This document shows, in pieces, positions 61,583 to 64,000 of a DNA stretch of 64,000 bases. The position numbers and the translations under genes are program-made. Numbering within the stretch: position 1 is the stretch's first letter; every line of letters begins with the position of its first letter. This DNA comes from Hyphomicrobiaceae bacterium (lineage in GTDB: Bacteria; Pseudomonadota; Alphaproteobacteria; Rhizobiales; Hyphomicrobiaceae), in assembly GCA_025359185.1 (NCBI GenBank), contig JANYHF010000085.1:28620-92619 (forward strand), given 5' to 3'. Under the pieces are notes generated by a model, which saw nothing but the letters and a program-made list of their open reading frames with translations, made no database searches and was not told the origin of the DNA.

Positions 61583-62269
61583 ATGACCAACAAACCGCGC
61601 CCAGCCAAACTCGTGATTTTTGACTGCGACGGCGTGCTCGTTGACAGTGAACCGCTGTCGATCCGCGTGCTCGTCGAAACGTTCCGTGATCTCGGCGTCC
61701 CGTTGACTGAGGCGGAGTGCTACCAGCATTTCCTTGGCCGCAGTTTGTCCAGCCTCAAGGCCACAGTGCTCACCAAGTTCGACCGTGAGCTGACCGATGC
61801 AAAGCTCGAAACCATGCGCGAGCGCCTCTATGATCTGTACAGGCAGGAACTTAACCCCTTGCCAGATATGGAAATCGTTCTCAAGACCTTGAGTCTGCCC
61901 TATTGCGTGGCCTCCTCAAGCCTGCTGGAGCGCATCCAGCTGTCGCTAGATTTGACGGGCCTTGGTAGCTTCTTTGGTAAGCACGTATTCAGCTCCAGCA
62001 TGGTCGCCAACGGCAAACCGGCGCCGGATCTGTTTCTTTACGCCGCAAGCCATATGGGCCACGCCCCGGCCGACTGCATCGTAGTTGAAGACAGTCCCGC
62101 TGGCATAGAAGCAGCGGGCCTTGCCGGAATGCACGCGTTCGCCTTTGTCGGCGGATCGCACGCTGCCGCAGCAAGATTGCGTGAAACAGTTGCAGCCAAG
62201 CAGCCCTATTGTATCTTCGAGCGAATGGCAGAGCTGCCAGCGCTCATCGCGAACATGTCACAGGGCTAG
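61583..62269 (+). CDS. HAD-superfamily phosphatase
   Basis: Subfamily IA HAD hydrolase of 228 residues from ATG 61583. Motif I is IFDCDGVLVDSE, motif II is represented by the Ser pair in CVASSSLLER, the Lys region NGKPAPDLFLYA, and motif IV VVEDSPAGIEAA. It resembles sugar-phosphate phosphatases that clear side products, such as ketose phosphates formed by promiscuous kinases. 20 nt after the SDR; 3 nt before the kinase. Confidence 0.85.
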   Translation: MTNKPRPAKLVIFDCDGVLVDSEPLSIRVLVETFRDLGVPLTEAECYQHFLGRSLSSLKATVLTKFDRELTDAKLETMRERLYDLYRQELNPLPDMEIVLKTLSLPYCVASSSLLERIQLSLDLTGLGSFFGKHVFSSSMVANGKPAPDLFLYAASHMGHAPADCIVVEDSPAGIEAAGLAGMHAFAFVGGSHAAAARLRETVAAKQPYCIFERMAELPALIANMSQG

Positions 62270-62272
62270 ATT

Positions 62273-63871
62273 ATGCCGGCTGCGGAATTGGTCATAGGCG
62301 TAGATGTCGGCACCGGCAGCGCCCGCGCGGGTGTGTTCACGATGACCGGCCAGTTGCTGGGGCGAGGCCAGCACCCGATTTTGATGCATCAGCCTGCTGC
62401 CGATCATGCCGAACATGACAGCGAAGATATCTGGGCTGCCGTTGGCAGGGCGGTACATCTTGCCATGGCAGCCGCCAAGGCTGAACCCGACGCCATAGCC
62501 GGCATCAGTTTCGATGCGACCTGCTCCCTCGTCATCCGGGACCAGGATGCCAATCCGCTGAGCGTCTCGACAACGGGCGACAACCGGTGGGACACCGTCG
62601 TTTGGCTCGATCACCGCGCTCTCGCCGAAGCAGCGGAATGCACGGCTACCAAGCACAAGGTGCTCGACTACGTCGGTGGCGTCATGTCGCCCGAGATGGA
62701 AACGCCCAAGCTGATGTGGCTGAAGCGGCACTTTCCCGACCGCTGGGCGCGCGCCGGCTACATTTTCGACCTTGCCGACTATCTCACTTGGCGCGCGACC
62801 GGCAGTCTCGAACGGTCGCAATGCACCCTCGCCTGCAAGTGGACCTATCTTGGGCACGGCAATGAGACGTGGCGGCGGGACTATCTCGACATGATCGGCA
62901 TCGGTGACTTACTCGAGCGCGGCGCCTTGCCGGTCGAAGCCAGCCCCATCGGCAAACAGCTTGGCGGGTTGTCAGAGCAGGCAGCGGCCGACCTTGGCCT
63001 GACATCGGCAACCCAGGTCGGTGTCGGCCTGTTGGACGCGCACGCTGGCGCTTTGGGCGTTTTGGCGGGCTATGTCGGCGATGGCAGCGAGATTGAGCGT
63101 CATCTGGCTCTGATCGCGGGCACATCAAGCTGTATTATGGCGCTCTCGGCGGCAGCTAAGCCAGTGCCTGGCATCTGGGGACCTTACTTTGGAGCGCTCC
63201 TGCCCGACCTATGGTTGAACGAGGGTGGGCAGTCGGCGAGCGGCGCTCTGCTCGACCACATCATTCGCGCTCATTCCGCTGGAGTGATCGCCGACACTGC
63301 GATGCACCAGCGAATTACTGCGCGCATCATGACATTGCGCGAGAGGGAGGGCCTGGACTTGGCTGGCCGTCTGCACGTATTGCCGGATTTCCACGGAAAC
63401 CGCTCTCCCCTGGCTGATCCACACGCAGTGGGTGTAATCAGTGGGTTAACGCTGGACGCATCATTCGACAGCCTGTGCCGGCTTTATTGGCGCACTTGCG
63501 TCGCGATCGCCCTCGGCGTCCGGCATGTTCTCGATGCGCTCAACGCTAAGGGCTATGTTATCGACACGCTTCACGTCACCGGCGGGCACACCAAAAACCC
63601 GTTGCTGATGGAACTGTATGCCGACGCCACGGGCAGCGCTGTCGTCGAGCCTGCCGCCGAGGATGCCGTTTTGCTTGGCACAGCCATGGTAGCGGCGGCG
63701 GCGGCGGGTAAATTCGCCGATCTCGCAACGGCGGCCCGTGCCATGCAGCAAGGCGGCCGTGAACATCGGCCGAACCCGAAGGCCCGCAGCCGATTTGATC
63801 GCGACTATGCGGTGTTTCTGAAAATGCATCAGCAGCGCGTGGAACTTGACGCGCTGCTGAGTCGGCCGTGA
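62273..63871 (+). CDS. FGGY-family pentulose kinase (ribulokinase-like)
   Basis: Carbohydrate kinase of 532 residues. The N-terminal phosphate loop is IGVDVGTGSARAGVF; further features are ISFDATCSLVI, WLDHRA, the GGVMSPEMETPKLMWLKRH segment and IAGTSSCIMAL and the FGGY signature region VTGGHTKNPLLM. The size and FDATCS/WLDHRA motifs fit D-ribulokinases more than 490-residue xylulokinases. It would phosphorylate the pentulose formed by the upstream dehydrogenases. It is the last gene of the cluster. Confidence 0.85.
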   Translation: MPAAELVIGVDVGTGSARAGVFTMTGQLLGRGQHPILMHQPAADHAEHDSEDIWAAVGRAVHLAMAAAKAEPDAIAGISFDATCSLVIRDQDANPLSVSTTGDNRWDTVVWLDHRALAEAAECTATKHKVLDYVGGVMSPEMETPKLMWLKRHFPDRWARAGYIFDLADYLTWRATGSLERSQCTLACKWTYLGHGNETWRRDYLDMIGIGDLLERGALPVEASPIGKQLGGLSEQAAADLGLTSATQVGVGLLDAHAGALGVLAGYVGDGSEIERHLALIAGTSSCIMALSAAAKPVPGIWGPYFGALLPDLWLNEGGQSASGALLDHIIRAHSAGVIADTAMHQRITARIMTLREREGLDLAGRLHVLPDFHGNRSPLADPHAVGVISGLTLDASFDSLCRLYWRTCVAIALGVRHVLDALNAKGYVIDTLHVTGGHTKNPLLMELYADATGSAVVEPAAEDAVLLGTAMVAAAAAGKFADLATAARAMQQGGREHRPNPKARSRFDRDYAVFLKMHQQRVELDALLSRP

Positions 63872-64000
63872 AGAATTGCCAACCCTTTGATCCGGAATGC
63901 GAAACGGCCTGAATTGTATCGTGGGCGTTGCAAGATTTCAACGGTTGCACAGCGATTTCCTTGCAAATCGCGTTGGCCGATTCCCTCTCCTCACGAACCG

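Noticed and set aside
63872-64000. Possible gene start at the right edge
   Set aside because: The last 129 bp contain no convincing ORF, hairpin or promoter; the minus-strand ORF 63576-63950 is a shadow of the kinase gene.

Overview
The window is GC-rich and densely coded, and most genes sit in short operons with 1-4 bp start/stop overlaps. Gene content points to an alphaproteobacterium, most likely of the Hyphomicrobiales (Rhizobiales): xseA next to a DUF2093 gene, a C-P lyase operon, a smo-type polyol cluster, DUF465, and long GC-rich palindromic repeats. No rRNA, tRNA, CRISPR array or prophage was recognised, and I cannot name a species.

Layout. 1-5409: nucleoside salvage operon (permease tail, cdd, PNP, deoA, deoB) continuing into a KDPG-type aldolase and a KDG-type kinase. 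5417-11295 (minus strand): DUF2093, xseA, chorismate mutase, a lipoprotein, then gatA and gatC separated by a Uma2-family gene and a small membrane protein. 11388-12972: YbaK-type deacylase and an LprI/DUF3298 protein. 13162-20491: C-P lyase operon phnGHIJKLMN plus an acetyltransferase. It carries two different long palindromes, one of which lies inside phnJ and lengthens the protein. 20577-24932: type I secretion pair and a TPR lipoprotein. 25178-34027: catabolic and housekeeping genes (DMGDH/GcvT-like oxidoreductase, psuK-psuG, amidotransferase, MBL hydrolase, RbsD/FucU, a frameshifted ppa, ureohydrolase, PCMT-like methyltransferase). 34637: rpsU.

35070-38439 (minus strand): flavin monooxygenase, DUF3307 membrane protein and a SatD-family protein. 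satD and the DUF3307 gene each have a related 20-bp palindrome just upstream. 38727-41186: an IS1595-family element with 25-bp terminal inverted repeats and four passenger ORFs. 41539-44154: ispG and a degenerate thiolase, with an array of GAAT motifs phased at one helical turn between them. 44289-49213: a 1240-residue membrane/coiled-coil protein of unknown function, a small convergent gene and a lipoprotein. 49220-53981: FAD monooxygenase, zinc-finger protein, alpha/beta hydrolase, a HisD-family paralogue facing a TauE/SafE exporter, and DUF465. 54158-63871: a sorbitol/mannitol-type ABC transporter (smoEFGK-like) with two SDRs, mannitol dehydrogenase, a HAD phosphatase and an FGGY pentulose kinase.

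How the genes work together. The first operon would cleave nucleosides and feed pentose phosphates into central metabolism. The phn operon would release phosphate from phosphonates. The last operon would import polyols, oxidise them to ketoses and phosphorylate a pentulose. The items most worth following up are the SatD/DUF3307 module with its shared operator, the repeat-extended PhnJ, the passenger-bearing IS1595 element, the ppa frameshift, the phased repeat array and the 1240-residue membrane protein.
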